Shown here: positions 8,490 through 18,063 of the stretch, one piece after another
Numbering within the stretch: position 1 is the first letter of the stretch
Layout of the letters: each line of letters begins with the position of its first letter
Source: Terribacillus sp. FSL K6-0262
GTDB taxonomy: Bacteria > Bacillota > Bacilli > Bacillales > Amphibacillaceae
Assembly: GCF_037977385.1 (NCBI RefSeq)
Contig: NZ_CP150277.1
Coordinates: 620,001-684,000, forward strand
Length of the DNA: 64,000 nucleotides
Direction of reading: 5' to 3'
Made by a program: the position numbers and the translations under genes
Notes under the pieces: model-generated
What the model was told of the DNA's origin: nothing
Seen by the model: the letters and a program-made list of their open reading frames with translations, nothing else
Database searches by the model: none

Positions 8490-9897
8490 AAAGATATTTT
8501 TTCAATACACGCTTTCCTTCATAGCTGAACAGGACGTTTTTGCCCTCGATGACCGTTTCCAGATGGACGAATCTCCCCCAGAGCTGATAAAAGTAAGGCA
8601 GCGTCCGCTCCAGATATGTCAAATCCAGCTCGACCCCTTCATAATGATGCTTCAGGTATAACTCGCCATTGGACATATAGTCGCCGTCTGTGACAGTCAG
8701 ATAAGGGAATCCTCCATTGACCCGCATCGTGATCAGCTGATCGCGGACCTCTTCCCAGTCCTTATCGGTGATTTTATATTCATTGCCTTGTTTCTGGAAC
8801 AGATACATATCTTCCCGATGCACGAGATCCTTTGTCAGGTAATTACGCAAGAATGAAATATCGGACTCGATTTCCCGCACTTCGAACATTTTTTCCCTGC
8901 CGGAGCCCGGCTTCACACCATACCGCTTCATTTCTTCTGTCGGATTATCAAACCGCTCCTCGATGTCTTCAAAGATTTTGATGCCGAGATAATACGGGTT
9001 GATCTGGGTCGGGGAAGGCTGGACGACACCTGCGTTAAGCTTGGCATATTCGATTGCTTCATCACTTGTCAGATCCAGCTCGCGAAGAATACGAGCATGC
9101 CAATAGGAAGCCCATCCCTCATTCATGATCTTCGTCTCCAGCTGCGGCCAAAAATACAGCATTTCCTCCCGCATCATTGTCAGGATATCCCGCTGCCAAT
9201 CTTCCAAGGTCCGGCTGTACTCTTCGATGAACAAGAGGATATCTTTTTCGGGCCGCGGCGGGAATGCTTTCTTTTTTCGTTCCTTCTTCTCTTTTGATCT
9301 ATCCCGATCCACAAACCATAAATCATCATACTCAGTTGTCTTTTCCGTACTCTCTTCTGTCTCTTCCTCGTCAATTTCCCATCCAAGCTTCGGCCTCAAT
9401 AGCGACGGATCGATATGCTCCTGTATTGCCAGGACGGCATCAAGGAAGTCTTCCACTTCTTTCTGCCCGAATTGCTTTTCATAAGCGGCAATTCGTTCGG
9501 CTGTAGCCGCCATGCTATCGACCATATTCCGATTCGTATTTTGGAACCGGACATTGTTTTTAAAGAAATCACAATGAGCAAGCACGTGGGCAACGATCAA
9601 TTTGTTTTGAACAAGGCTGTTCGAGTTCAGTAAAAAGGCATAGCAAGGGTTGGAATTGATCACCAGCTCGTAAATCTTACTCAAGCCAAGATCATATTGC
9701 AGCTTCATCTTATGAAATTGCTTCCCGAAGCTCCAATGCGTGAACCTTGTCGGCATACCATAAGCACCGAATGTATAAATGATGTCAGCAGGACAGATTT
9801 CGTAGCGCATCGGGTAGAAATCCAGACCAAAGCCTTTGGCAATTTCCGTTATTTCCCCAATAGCCCTTTCCAATGCGATATGTTCGGATTGCAGCAC
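8488..9897 (-). CDS. spoVR: Stage V sporulation protein R
   Basis: A 469-residue SpoVR, essentially the length of the B. subtilis protein (468), which is needed for normal spore cortex formation. Recognisable blocks include the N-terminal [18 protein letters not shown], the [14 protein letters not shown] motif, [12 protein letters not shown] and [17 protein letters not shown] start with GGGGAGA six bases upstream. A charged spacer (residues about 180-215, EE/KK-rich) is the least conserved part. SpoVR commonly occurs with PrkA and YhbH; both are in this window but 20 and 38 kb away. A sigma-E-like promoter precedes it. Confidence 0.95.
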   Translation of the reverse strand: MLQSEHIALERAIGEITEIAKGFGLDFYPMRYEICPADIIYTFGAYGMPTRFTHWSFGKQFHKMKLQYDLGLSKIYELVINSNPCYAFLLNSNSLVQNKLIVAHVLAHCDFFKNNVRFQNTNRNMVDSMAATAERIAAYEKQFGQKEVEDFLDAVLAIQEHIDPSLLRPKLGWEIDEEETEESTEKTTEYDDLWFVDRDRSKEKKERKKKAFPPRPEKDILLFIEEYSRTLEDWQRDILTMMREEMLYFWPQLETKIMNEGWASYWHARILRELDLTSDEAIEYAKLNAGVVQPSPTQINPYYLGIKIFEDIEERFDNPTEEMKRYGVKPGSGREKMFEVREIESDISFLRNYLTKDLVHREDMYLFQKQGNEYKITDKDWEEVRDQLITMRVNGGFPYLTVTDGDYMSNGELYLKHHYEGVELDLTYLERTLPYFYQLWGRFVHLETVIEGKNVLFSYEGKRVLKKYL

Positions 9898-9910
9898 GGG
9901 CTTTCTCCCC

Positions 9911-9940
9911 TTTGTACGTAATAGTACTCATACATATGCC
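9911..9940 (-). promoter_or_regulatory. Candidate sigma-E promoter of spoVR
   Basis: On the minus strand, GGCATATG then 14 bases then CGTACAAA, against the sigma-E pattern of an ATATT-type -35 and CATACAAT. Each half has about six of eight matches. B. subtilis spoVR is sigma-E dependent, which supports the call. Confidence 0.4.
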
Positions 9941-10005
9941 AGCAATACGGAAAAAAGACTCTTCATCCGCCCCTTTTTGCAGCAGAAGCTGTACTGTCTG
10001 AGTCT

Positions 10006-10440
10006 TTAATTCATGCATTTCAAGCCGGCTCTGAAAATCGTCTTTACGTACGGAATGCTTTGTAATGAAATGGATCCATCCATCTGCCCAACCGGTCTTT
10101 TCGGAATCGTCCATCCCAATCCGCTTCCTTGATAATGCTTATTCCTTGAGTCCTCCATCGTATGCATCCGTTCAAACACCCGATCCTGCTGGGATTCACT
10201 TGTGCCTTTGCCCTTATCACAGACTTCTATAAAAGCTGTATCATCTTCCCTGCTCAACCTCAGGCCAATCAGTTTCCCATCAGCTCCATAGGAAATTGCG
10301 TTTGATACAAGGTTATGCAAAACCCTGATGATCGCTCTTTCATTCCTCATTACATGGATCCGATGCTCCGGAATATCAATTTTCATTGCTGTCTGCAACC
10401 GTAATCCCGTCCTGGAATATAGGCATTTTCTTTTCTCTTA
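10006..10440 (-). pseudogene. Remnant of a sensor histidine kinase (C-terminal ATPase domain only)
   Basis: The frame encodes only the HATPase part of a histidine kinase: N-box RVLHNLVSNAISYG, G1 DKGKG, F-box VFERMH and a G2 box reading GSGLGWTIPKR where GSGLGLTIAKR is expected. It finishes through a recognisable SISLQSIPYVKTIF end. There is no dimerisation/phosphoacceptor histidine domain, sensor or membrane part: the same frame stops about 15 codons upstream of the first possible start, and the next gene's terminator follows directly. No response regulator is adjacent. The domain loss and altered G2 box make this a decayed fragment, not a working kinase. A short standalone ATPase cannot be fully excluded. 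Confidence 0.7.
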
Positions 10441-10502
10441 CTTCCTTAGGTTGGTTATTATGAATCCAGCTGGGCGCCCTGCCACCGCTCCTCTTCAGGC
10501 AT

Positions 10503-10554
10503 AAAAAAATCCAGTCCGCGGAAAAGGATTCCCCCTTTTTCCGCAGACCGGATT
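10503..10554 (-). terminator. Rho-independent terminator of the dipeptidase gene
   Basis: A long stem (AATCC.GTC.GCGGAAAA with its complement, two mismatches) followed on the minus strand by a T run. It separates the dipeptidase from the histidine-kinase remnant. Confidence 0.85.
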
Positions 10555-10566
10555 CATTCAAAAAGC

Positions 10567-11934
10567 TTATTCACTTACTTTCTGATAATAATACACAAGT
10601 GTTTCCATCCCTTTATCAAAGCTTTCCAATGGGAAGCTCTCATTCGGGGAATGGAGTCGATCTTCCGGTGTACCGAAGCCAAGTAATACTACCGGCATTT
10701 CATATACGGTATCAATCCACTCAACAACTGGAATAGATCCGCCCATACGGACGAAGACGGTTTCCTTGCCGAATGCCTGGGTCAGGCTCTGGGCTGCTTT
10801 TTGGATCAGCGGATGATTCGGATCGACTTTATATGCCTTCGCTTTGAACGGCTCCGGCCTTACCTCGACCCGCACGCCAGCAGGCGCATGCTTCTTGATA
10901 TGAGCCGTGATTTTTTCCACGATATCAACCGGATCCTGACCAGGTACCAGGCGGCTGGTGATTTTCGCGGTTGCTTCAGCCGGGATGATCGTTTTCGTAC
11001 CCTCTCCTTGATAACCGCCATACATGCCGTTGATCTCCAGCGTCGGGCGGGCCATCGTATGCTCTTTGGCGGTGTATCCTTTCTCGGATACTGCTTCTGG
11101 TACACCGACAGTCTGGGCAAAGTCCTCCCCTGGTGCTTGTGCCATCAGATTACGCTCTTCTTCCGGCAGTTCCTCCACGCCATCATAGAAGCCTTCCACT
11201 TGGACGACTTCTTCTTCATCCTTCAAGGAACTCAGGATATGAGCCATGGCCTGCAGGGGATTGCGGACGGCACCGCCATACATACCGGAATGCAAGTCAC
11301 GATCTGGCCCGTAAACGGAGAATTCAAGTGCAGCTGCACCTTTCAAGCCATAGAGCATGGTTGGCTGCCCTGCGTCAACCATCCCTGAATCACTGATGAT
11401 GGCAAAATCCGCTTGGAATTGTTCGGTCTGCTCATGCAATACCGCATGCAAATTCGTGCTTCCGATTTCTTCTTCGCCCTCGATGCATACTTTCACATTG
11501 ATCGGCAAGGCTCCTTCTGTTTTCATGAACGCTTCGAAAACGGCCAGATGCATGAATACCTGTCCCTTGTCATCACTCACGCCGCGAGCATAAATGCGGC
11601 CATTCCTTTCCGTCGGTTCGAATGGTTCGCTATCCCAAAGCGGAAGCGGATCTGCAGGCTGTACATCATAATGGCCATAGAAAAGTGCAGTCGGTTTATC
11701 GGGCCCAGCCCCCAGCCATTCACCTGTTACGATGGGGTGGCGTTCTGTCTCCTGGATGGTTACCTTATCAAAACCGATTTCCTTCAAATAATCAGCCGTG
11801 AAGACAGCTGTCCTTGCAACATCTTCTTTATATGTACTGTCTGTGCTGATACTGGGGATACGCAGATATGCATATAGCTTCTCCAGCAATTTCTCCCGAT
11901 TTTCCTGTAAATAAGCGACAACTTGATTCGTCAT
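10567..11934 (-). CDS. M20-family dipeptidase
   Basis: A 455-residue metallopeptidase of the M20 carnosinase-like branch. Metal-binding and catalytic motifs appear in order: FYGHYDVQP, RGVSDDKGQ, the catalytic glutamate cluster IEGEEEIGS, the metal aspartate in ISDSGM, and the late histidine in DRLHSPNE. The lid/dimerisation domain lies between, with HSGMYGGAVRNP providing the conserved histidine. Expected to cleave dipeptides in the cytosol with two zinc or manganese ions. The second of two ATGs was used because AAAGGA is correctly spaced for it. Monocistronic. Confidence 0.9.
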   Translation of the reverse strand: MTNQVVAYLQENREKLLEKLYAYLRIPSISTDSTYKEDVARTAVFTADYLKEIGFDKVTIQETERHPIVTGEWLGAGPDKPTALFYGHYDVQPADPLPLWDSEPFEPTERNGRIYARGVSDDKGQVFMHLAVFEAFMKTEGALPINVKVCIEGEEEIGSTNLHAVLHEQTEQFQADFAIISDSGMVDAGQPTMLYGLKGAAALEFSVYGPDRDLHSGMYGGAVRNPLQAMAHILSSLKDEEEVVQVEGFYDGVEELPEEERNLMAQAPGEDFAQTVGVPEAVSEKGYTAKEHTMARPTLEINGMYGGYQGEGTKTIIPAEATAKITSRLVPGQDPVDIVEKITAHIKKHAPAGVRVEVRPEPFKAKAYKVDPNHPLIQKAAQSLTQAFGKETVFVRMGGSIPVVEWIDTVYEMPVVLLGFGTPEDRLHSPNESFPLESFDKGMETLVYYYQKVSE

Positions 11935-12049
11935 AAGCGCCATCCTTTCTTTTCTTACTAGTGTAGCACAAATCGACTGTTTCTTGTTTAGCTTGTACTT
12001 GCTGGTGGAAACTAAAAAGGAAATACCAAGCTATGTCAGGAGGAGAATG

Positions 12050-12820
12050 ATGGGCAATGTGTTGATTGTCGCCACAAACCATGACAGCCTGAAACAGACA
12101 CCCCGTACAACAGGACTTTGGTTCAGCGAGCTGACGAATTTTTATGATAAGCTGAAGCATCGTCATATCATGACGGTCATCAGTCCAAAAGGTGGGGAAA
12201 TCCCGCTGGATCACCGCAGCCTCATAGGTTTGTTCAAAAGCCACAAGCTGCGCAAGTATTACCGGGCTCCCGGTTTCAGGAGATTGCTGGAGCACAGCCT
12301 CTCGCCGGGCGAAGTGAATGCATCTGATTATGACGCCATTTACTTCACCGGAGGTCACGGTACGATGTGGGATTTTCCTGAAAATAAAGAGCTGCAGCAG
12401 CTTACGGGAGCTATTTATGAAAACGGCGGAATTGTCGCAGCCGTCTGCCATGGCCCGGCAGCCTTGCTCCATGTCAAGCTTTCCGATGGTTCTTATCTGC
12501 TGCAGGATAAAACCGTGACTGGTTATTCCGACCGGGAAGAAGCAATCAGTCTGAACAAGCATGAAATTCCCTATTCCCTGGAGGAAAACCTGAAAATACG
12601 CGCCCTTACTTATCGTAAAGACGCCATTCCATTCAAAGGGCATGTGGAAGCAGACGACCGGGTGATCACCGGACAAAATCCTGCCAGCGTCAAAGGTGTT
12701 GCCAAAGCAGTCATCAACCGTCTGGAACAAAAGGAATTTGCTGAGCATCCCCGTTCCTTCCGGGCAGTTCTCAGGATTCCGGAAGAAGAACAAATACTAA
12801 GAAGAAAGCCAGCCCCATGA
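12050..12820 (+). CDS. DJ-1/PfpI family protein, Hsp31/YhbO-like
   Basis: A 256-residue type 1 glutamine-amidotransferase-fold protein. The nucleophile elbow AAVCHGPAAL supplies the cysteine and neighbouring histidine, and FTGGHGTMWDFPEN is the signature of the Hsp31-like branch (the HGTMWD block). Relatives act as chaperones or as glyoxalase III/deglycase-type enzymes on methylglyoxal and related carbonyls; which applies is not decidable here. The second of two adjacent ATGs has AGGAGG six bases upstream and is chosen. It ends in a terminator shared with the convergent mccB. Confidence 0.85.
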   Translation: MGNVLIVATNHDSLKQTPRTTGLWFSELTNFYDKLKHRHIMTVISPKGGEIPLDHRSLIGLFKSHKLRKYYRAPGFRRLLEHSLSPGEVNASDYDAIYFTGGHGTMWDFPENKELQQLTGAIYENGGIVAAVCHGPAALLHVKLSDGSYLLQDKTVTGYSDREEAISLNKHEIPYSLEENLKIRALTYRKDAIPFKGHVEADDRVITGQNPASVKGVAKAVINRLEQKEFAEHPRSFRAVLRIPEEEQILRRKPAP

Positions 12821-12838
12821 TCGGGACTGGCTTTCTTC
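12801..12838. terminator. Bidirectional terminator overlapping both gene ends
   Basis: GAAGAAAGCCAGCCCC pairs almost perfectly with GGGACTGGCTTTCTTC across a six-base loop between the DJ-1-like gene and mccB. Confidence 0.85.
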
Positions 12839-13973
12839 AATCTTCCATCGCTTGCTTCAAATCTTCAATCAAATCTTCACTATCTTCGATTCCGACACTG
12901 ATTCGGATCAAACCATCCGTAATTCCGAGTTCAGCCCTGCGCTCCTGCGGTATGGATGCATGTGTCATCTTGGCAGGAAGGGAAATGAGACTCTCAACGG
13001 CACCAAGGCTTTCCGCCAAAACGAAGTATTTCGTCTTACGAAGCACTTGATCCGCCTTTTGCGCACTGCCGACATCAAAGGAGATCATACCGCCAAAGCC
13101 CTCGGCTTGACTGGCAGCAATATCGTGGCCTTTATGCTCGGGCAGCCCTGGATAATAGATTGTGCTCACTCCCGGATGTGCTTTCAAGAATTCGATCAGC
13201 TTGGCACTATTCTTTTCGATTGCTTCCATGCGGATACCAAGTGTCTTGATTCCGCGAAGAAGCAGCCAGCTGTCCTGCGGTCCGAGTACGGCACCAGCTG
13301 AATTTTGAATGAAGTGCAGCTCTTCGGCCAGTTTGTCATCATTGACGACAACAAGTCCCGATACGACGTCGCTATGCCCACCGATATATTTCGTCGCACT
13401 ATGAAGGACGATATCTGCACCAAGATCGATCGGATTTTGCCAATAAGGCGTTGCAAAGGTATTATCGACAATCAGCAGCAAGTCATGCTTTTTCGCAATC
13501 TCTGCCATCTTTTTGATATCCGTGATTTTCAATAATGGATTGGTCGGTGTCTCGACATAGATGGCTTTCGTCTCTGGGGTTATCGCTTGTTCAACAGCTT
13601 CCGGTGAGCTTGTGTCAACAAACGTGTGACCCAGCTGATAGCGAGTGAGCACTTTTGTTGCCAGACGGTAGCTGCCTCCGTACACATCATCCGTCATGAC
13701 AATATGACTGCCTGATTCAAACAGCATCATCACAGAAGTTATTGCTGCCATACCGGAACTGAAAGCAAAACCGGCTTTCCCGTTTTCCAAAGCAGCAATG
13801 GTTTCTTCCAGCGCATGACGGGTCGGGTTGCCTGTACGGGAATATTCATAGCCTGTATGTTCACCAGGTCCGGGTTGTTTATATGTGCTTACTTGGTAGA
13901 TAGGAACACTTACCGCCCCCGTCTTCTCATCCGATGTAATTCCGCCGTGAATCATTTTCGTCTTTCTTCTCAT
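12837..13973 (-). CDS. mccB: Cystathionine gamma-lyase / homocysteine gamma-lyase
   Basis: A 378-residue Cys/Met-metabolism PLP enzyme. YEYSRTGNPTRHALE and SSGMAAI form the cofactor site, VDNTFATPYWQNPIDLGAD carries the conserved aspartate, and LHSATKYIGGHSDV has the PLP lysine. It corresponds to B. subtilis MccB (YrhB), which cleaves cystathionine to cysteine and also desulfurates homocysteine. The start overlaps the mccA stop by four bases, as expected for two consecutive reverse-transsulfuration enzymes. It is the last gene of the yrrT-luxS-mccA-mccB unit. Confidence 0.93.
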   Translation of the reverse strand: MRRKTKMIHGGITSDEKTGAVSVPIYQVSTYKQPGPGEHTGYEYSRTGNPTRHALEETIAALENGKAGFAFSSGMAAITSVMMLFESGSHIVMTDDVYGGSYRLATKVLTRYQLGHTFVDTSSPEAVEQAITPETKAIYVETPTNPLLKITDIKKMAEIAKKHDLLLIVDNTFATPYWQNPIDLGADIVLHSATKYIGGHSDVVSGLVVVNDDKLAEELHFIQNSAGAVLGPQDSWLLLRGIKTLGIRMEAIEKNSAKLIEFLKAHPGVSTIYYPGLPEHKGHDIAASQAEGFGGMISFDVGSAQKADQVLRKTKYFVLAESLGAVESLISLPAKMTHASIPQERRAELGITDGLIRISVGIEDSEDLIEDLKQAMED

Positions 13974-14896
13974 CCTAATCCTCCTTGATATATCCGCTGG
14001 CTGAGGTATCGTTCGCTGCTGTCGGGGAAGATCGTCACAATCGTCGTCCCGGGCTTCGCATTTTCTGCTTCTTTAAGCGCTGCACAAAAAGCAGATCCCG
14101 AAGAACTCCCGACAAGCAGCCCTTCTTTGGCAGCCAGTTCCTTTACATAATGAAATGCATCGTCATCCGTGATCGTATGGATTGCGTCAAAATAAGCAGT
14201 ATCCATATAATCAGGCAAAAACTCCATGCCTATCCCTTCCGTACGGTGCGATCCAGGTTCGCCTCCGTTCAGGATGGAGCCCTCCGGCTCGACGATCACC
14301 GTTTTCACATCAGGCTTTTGATCCTTCAGGTAACGTGCGGTTCCCATGAACGTTCCGCCTGTCCCGCCTCCGGCAACGAAAATATCGACATCCCCCTCAA
14401 GGTCGCGCCATATTTCCGGACCGAGTGTTTTATAATAAGTTTCTGGATTCGCCGGGTTGGCAAATTGCTGCGGGCAATAGCTGCCAGGAATTTCATCCAG
14501 CAGCTCTTTGGCCTTTTTGATTGCACCAGTCATCCCATCAGATGTCGGTGTATTGATCACTTTCGCTCCAAGCGCCCTCATCAGCTCTTGTTTTTCCTGG
14601 CTGAATTTCTCCGGAACACAAAAGATGACGGAAACATTCCTCTTCAAGGCTGCCAGCGCAATCCCAATACCGGTATTGCCTGCGGTCGGCTCGATGATCG
14701 TCCCATTTTCCTTGAGCTTACCTGAACGGAATGCATCATCGATCAAATTGACTCCCAGCCGATCCTTCACACTGCCTCCAGGATTATAAAACTCAAGCTT
14801 CGCAAATAAACGAACTCCCTCCGGCAGAGAAAAGTTCGTTATTTGCACAATCGGTGTATTCCCTATCAGTTCATGTACTGCATTATAAACAGCCAT
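13970..14896 (-). CDS. mccA: O-acetylserine-dependent cystathionine beta-synthase
   Basis: A 308-residue fold-type II PLP enzyme of the cysteine synthase family. NPGGSVKDRLG carries the PLP lysine (residue 44), PTAGNTGIG the substrate loop, and GGGTGGTF the phosphate-binding loop. Position in the operon and partner mccB identify it as MccA (YrhA), which condenses homocysteine with O-acetylserine to cystathionine, rather than CysK. It starts nine bases after luxS. Confidence 0.92.
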   Translation of the reverse strand: MAVYNAVHELIGNTPIVQITNFSLPEGVRLFAKLEFYNPGGSVKDRLGVNLIDDAFRSGKLKENGTIIEPTAGNTGIGIALAALKRNVSVIFCVPEKFSQEKQELMRALGAKVINTPTSDGMTGAIKKAKELLDEIPGSYCPQQFANPANPETYYKTLGPEIWRDLEGDVDIFVAGGGTGGTFMGTARYLKDQKPDVKTVIVEPEGSILNGGEPGSHRTEGIGMEFLPDYMDTAYFDAIHTITDDDAFHYVKELAAKEGLLVGSSSGSAFCAALKEAENAKPGTTIVTIFPDSSERYLSQRIYQGGLG

Positions 14897-14905
14897 TTTC
14901 TCCCT

Positions 14906-15373
14906 CTATTCAGCGAAAACTTGACGCCATTCATCTTTTTTGGAAAGCATTTCCTTGGCAATCTCCTGTGCACCCTCAAGACTGTGGTTAGCTGCCCAGC
15001 CGCATTGCACCTCGTTGCATGCCGGTACTTCCTTCGCATCCAGCACATCTTGCAATGTCTTTTCCAAAGCCTCGAGAATCTCATCATAGCTGTCATTATT
15101 CAAGATGGATACATAAAATCCCGTCTGACATCCCATCGGACCGATATCAAGGATATTATCGATATGGTTGCGGATATTCTCAGCCATCAAATGCTCCAGG
15201 GAATGAAGTCCGGGCATTTCCATATGCTCTTTGTTCGGCTGCTTGAAACGGATATCATATTTGTACACTTTATCGCCATGTATGCCATCTGTGATACCGA
15301 CTAACCGGACATACGGCGCAGCTACTTTCGTATGATCAAGATTAAAGCTTTCTACATTCATTTTCTTTGTCAT
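14906..15373 (-). CDS. luxS: S-ribosylhomocysteine lyase
   Basis: A 155-residue LuxS. Metal ligands His57 and His61 sit in HSLEH and Cys124 in EVQCGW. The catalytic cysteine is Cys82 in PMGCQTGFY, and the start is the typical [19 protein letters not shown]. It splits S-ribosylhomocysteine into homocysteine and DPD, the autoinducer-2 precursor. In B. subtilis luxS stands alone and the nucleosidase mtnN occupies the position between yrrT and mccA; here luxS takes that place. GGGGAGA precedes the ATG. Confidence 0.97.
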   Translation of the reverse strand: MTKKMNVESFNLDHTKVAAPYVRLVGITDGIHGDKVYKYDIRFKQPNKEHMEMPGLHSLEHLMAENIRNHIDNILDIGPMGCQTGFYVSILNNDSYDEILEALEKTLQDVLDAKEVPACNEVQCGWAANHSLEGAQEIAKEMLSKKDEWRQVFAE

Positions 15374-15387
15374 GTTTGTTTCTCCCC

Positions 15388-16026
15388 TTATGCTTTTTCT
15401 GCCGTGATCAAGTAGACGAAGCGGTTCATTTGCTTAAATGTAACATGAAATCCTTGTGTTTGGAAAATGTTTCGAAGGACTTCCATCGTCGTATAATATT
15501 CGGTTGTCAAGTCGCGGACAAGCCTGTCATAGCCTTTATCCTTCTCTTCCTGGATCAGTCTGCTGCGTCCCTCTGCACTGGAGAAAACTGTATCGGCAAA
15601 GATGATTTTCCCTCCATCGGATAAAAGCTTTGCATAGGCGGAGACCGCCTGCTCCTTCTCCTCGTCCGTCAGATGATGGAAAGCCCATGTACTGACGATG
15701 GTATCAATCTCATGACCTGGATCCGGGAACGAGAGAAAATCGCCATCCACCAGCTTCAGCTGCGGGAATTTCCGGGATGCATGCTCTCGCATCTCCTTGG
15801 ACGGTTCGATACCCGTTACATCCAGTCCTTTGGCTAACAGTTTCTCGGAGAGATTACCTGTTCCGACACCGAATTCCAATGTATATCCTTCTGCAGCATC
15901 GGCAACCGTCTGCAGGATTTCATTATATTTATCAAATACTTCTTTATATTGCGGATCCTGACCAGTAACCGTATCATCATACGTCTCTGCCCATTCATCG
16001 AACATATCGATAAATTCGCGGCCCAT
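15388..16026 (-). CDS. yrrT: YrrT-type SAM-dependent methyltransferase
   Basis: A 212-residue class I methyltransferase. Motif I is [16 protein letters not shown], the acidic post-I residue is in VTGIEPS, and motif IV is [13 protein letters not shown]. The N-terminus [20 protein letters not shown] is typical of YrrT, the conserved first gene of the B. subtilis mtnN-mccA-mccB operon. The methyl acceptor is unknown; it may feed S-adenosylhomocysteine into the recycling pathway encoded downstream. A GAGGTGATG ribosome site precedes the ATG, and luxS begins 14 bases after the stop. Confidence 0.9.
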   Translation of the reverse strand: MGREFIDMFDEWAETYDDTVTGQDPQYKEVFDKYNEILQTVADAAEGYTLEFGVGTGNLSEKLLAKGLDVTGIEPSKEMREHASRKFPQLKLVDGDFLSFPDPGHEIDTIVSTWAFHHLTDEEKEQAVSAYAKLLSDGGKIIFADTVFSSAEGRSRLIQEEKDKGYDRLVRDLTTEYYTTMEVLRNIFQTQGFHVTFKQMNRFVYLITAEKA

Positions 16027-16247
16027 ATCATCACCTCATGTATAATCCCATCAATATCCTAGTAAACGAATAAGAATTATGGAGTTTATGAATGAAGAAT
16101 ACCATAGTACCCTAGTTTATTCAATGAAAATATCCGATGTCAGTTATATTTTCCTTCATTCATGAATAAGCGGCAGCAGAACTATAAAAATAGTGGAAAT
16201 GTTATAAATTCATACTATATAATAGGATGGAGAGAGGAGTGTTCGCC

Positions 16248-17279
16248 ATGATCGATCTGCGTAGCGATACGGTCACCAAGCCATCTGAAGCGATGCGAAG
16301 GGCTGCTTTTGAAGCAGAAGTCGGAGATGATGTCTATGGAGAGGACCCAGCTGTAAATGAGTTAGAGGAAACGGTTGCCGATTTACTTGGAAAGGAAGCC
16401 GCATTATTCGTGCCAAGCGGTACTCAGGGGAATCAAATCGCAGTACTTTCTCATTGCAGCCCCGGTAATGAAATCATCTTGGAGGAAGAATCGCATATCT
16501 TCCTTTATGAAGGGGCTGCTACGTCCATTTTTGCTGGCGTGCAGACTCGCACATTGAAGGGAGAACGCGGTGCGATTTGTCCAGAGGATCTGGCCGCTGC
16601 CATCCGCAAAGACGATATCCATTTTCCCGAAACAGGCTTGATTTGCCTGGAGAATACGCATAACAAGGCTGGCGGAGCGGTCATCCCGATTGAGAACATG
16701 ATGGTGATAGCCCAAATAGCCCGTGAACATCGGATTCCGATTCATATGGATGGTGCGCGATTATTCAATGCCTCCGTTGCTACCGGTATCAGTGTAGCGA
16801 AATACGCCCAATTGACGGATACCGTCCAGATTTGTCTTTCCAAAGGCTTGGGAGCTCCTGTAGGTTCTGTGCTTGCAGGGTCTGAAGCATTCATCGGCAA
16901 GGCACGCAAGTGGAGGAAGCGCCTGGGCGGCGGAATGCGTCAGGCCGGCATATTAGCGGCACCAGGTCTTGTCGCCTTGCGCGAGAATGTGGAACGTCTC
17001 GCAGATGACCATGATAACGCCAGGTTATTGGCCGAGGGCCTTGCAGAAATCGACGGAATCGAAATCCTGAACAAAGTGGAAACGAATATTGTATTGGCTG
17101 ATGTCAGAGGTACCGGCATGACAGCAGATGAGTACGTGCAGCTGCTTAAGGAGCAGCAAGTACTGGCAAATGCATTCGATCCATACAGCGTACGTTTTGT
17201 CACACATTATGATGTCGGCAAGGGCGCAATCAAAAAGGCTTTGGCAGTTGCATCCTCACTTGCCAAGCAGCCAAATTGA
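16248..17279 (+). CDS. ltaE: Low-specificity L-threonine aldolase
   Basis: A 343-residue fold-type I PLP enzyme of the beta-eliminating lyase family. It begins MIDLRSDTVTKPSEAMR, the family signature, has GDDVYGEDP, the aspartate in IHMDGARLFNA, and the PLP lysine in CLSKGLGAPVGS. It cleaves L-threonine and allo-threonine to glycine and acetaldehyde. The ATG after AGAGGAG was chosen; an upstream in-frame start without spacing was rejected. A TATAAT lies about 30 bases upstream, divergent from yrrT, and a terminator follows. Confidence 0.93.
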   Translation: MIDLRSDTVTKPSEAMRRAAFEAEVGDDVYGEDPAVNELEETVADLLGKEAALFVPSGTQGNQIAVLSHCSPGNEIILEEESHIFLYEGAATSIFAGVQTRTLKGERGAICPEDLAAAIRKDDIHFPETGLICLENTHNKAGGAVIPIENMMVIAQIAREHRIPIHMDGARLFNASVATGISVAKYAQLTDTVQICLSKGLGAPVGSVLAGSEAFIGKARKWRKRLGGGMRQAGILAAPGLVALRENVERLADDHDNARLLAEGLAEIDGIEILNKVETNIVLADVRGTGMTADEYVQLLKEQQVLANAFDPYSVRFVTHYDVGKGAIKKALAVASSLAKQPN

Positions 17280-17308
17280 AAAGAGGCTCCGTTCCAGGAG
17301 CCTCTTTT
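17279..17308. terminator. Bidirectional terminator between ltaE and yhcN
   Basis: A perfect repeat, AAAAGAGGCTCC and its complement around six bases, with T runs on both strands. Confidence 0.88.
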
Positions 17309-17310
17309 CA

Positions 17311-17910
17311 TTATCTTTCGTTATTCGGGAAGACGCGATTCAGCATATTGCCGAATTCCAGGAAAAAGCCTTTCACTGGCTGTCCTTCATCAATTTTATT
17401 ATTGTAATCCTCCGCCATTTCCAAGAAATCCGGATCAGCTGATACGTATACATTGTCGATGTCTTCATCGACTGATTTCACCGCTTTTTCCACATCGCGC
17501 TTCATCTGGTCTGTCACTTCATTATCATTGTTGTCGCCAGTCGTTGTGTTACCCATGCCATTATTGCCTGTGTTATCATCATCATTTTTCATATCAACCG
17601 CTACGAAAGCATTATTATCCGTTGTAAATACATAAGCATTATCAACGCCTTTTACTTCCTCCACTTTTTTCGCTGCATCATCTGCAACCTGATAACGCGG
17701 CTGCTGGTCATCGCCATTGTTTTGGCGATCATCTACATCCATCGTATTATCGGTATTGCGGTCCACCAGATTGTTATCGGTATTATTGTACCGTGTCGGT
17801 TCTATATTGCCGTCCCTGCCCATGCCAGTATCATTGTCATTGTCGTTTTGACACGCTGTAAGTGTGATGGCAGCAAGGGCAGCCATGCTGATCAATTTCC
17901 ATTTTTTCAT
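17311..17910 (-). CDS. yhcN: YhcN/YlaJ-type spore lipoprotein
   Basis: A 199-residue lipoprotein: signal MKKWKLISMAALAAITLTAC with the lipobox cysteine at residue 20, an Asn/Asp-rich spacer (residues about 21-75) with runs of alternating N and D, and the YhcN domain with VADDAAKKVEEVKGVDNAYVFTTDN and the later VKSVDEDIDNVYVSADPDF. In B. subtilis YhcN is an inner spore membrane lipoprotein made in the forespore. A consensus sigma-G promoter upstream agrees with that. GGAGG precedes the ATG. Confidence 0.9.
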   Translation of the reverse strand: MKKWKLISMAALAAITLTACQNDNDNDTGMGRDGNIEPTRYNNTDNNLVDRNTDNTMDVDDRQNNGDDQQPRYQVADDAAKKVEEVKGVDNAYVFTTDNNAFVAVDMKNDDDNTGNNGMGNTTTGDNNDNEVTDQMKRDVEKAVKSVDEDIDNVYVSADPDFLEMAEDYNNKIDEGQPVKGFFLEFGNMLNRVFPNNER

Positions 17911-17944
17911 TGGTATTTCCTCCTTTGATTTGCCATTCTGCGCT

Positions 17945-17974
17945 TAGTATGTACGGTTTTTTCCACCCTATTCA
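17945..17974 (-). promoter_or_regulatory. Consensus sigma-G promoter of yhcN
   Basis: The minus strand reads TGAATA, a 17-base spacer, then CATACTA, an exact match to the forespore sigma-G consensus as I know it. The start point falls about 30 bases before the ATG. Confidence 0.85.
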
Positions 17975-18063
17975 AAACTGATGGAGAAGTGTTTATATCT
18001 GCCAGCAATGTTCTTACAGAATGGAGAAATACTAAGCGTACCCTGACAGGAGGGGATACCGCG

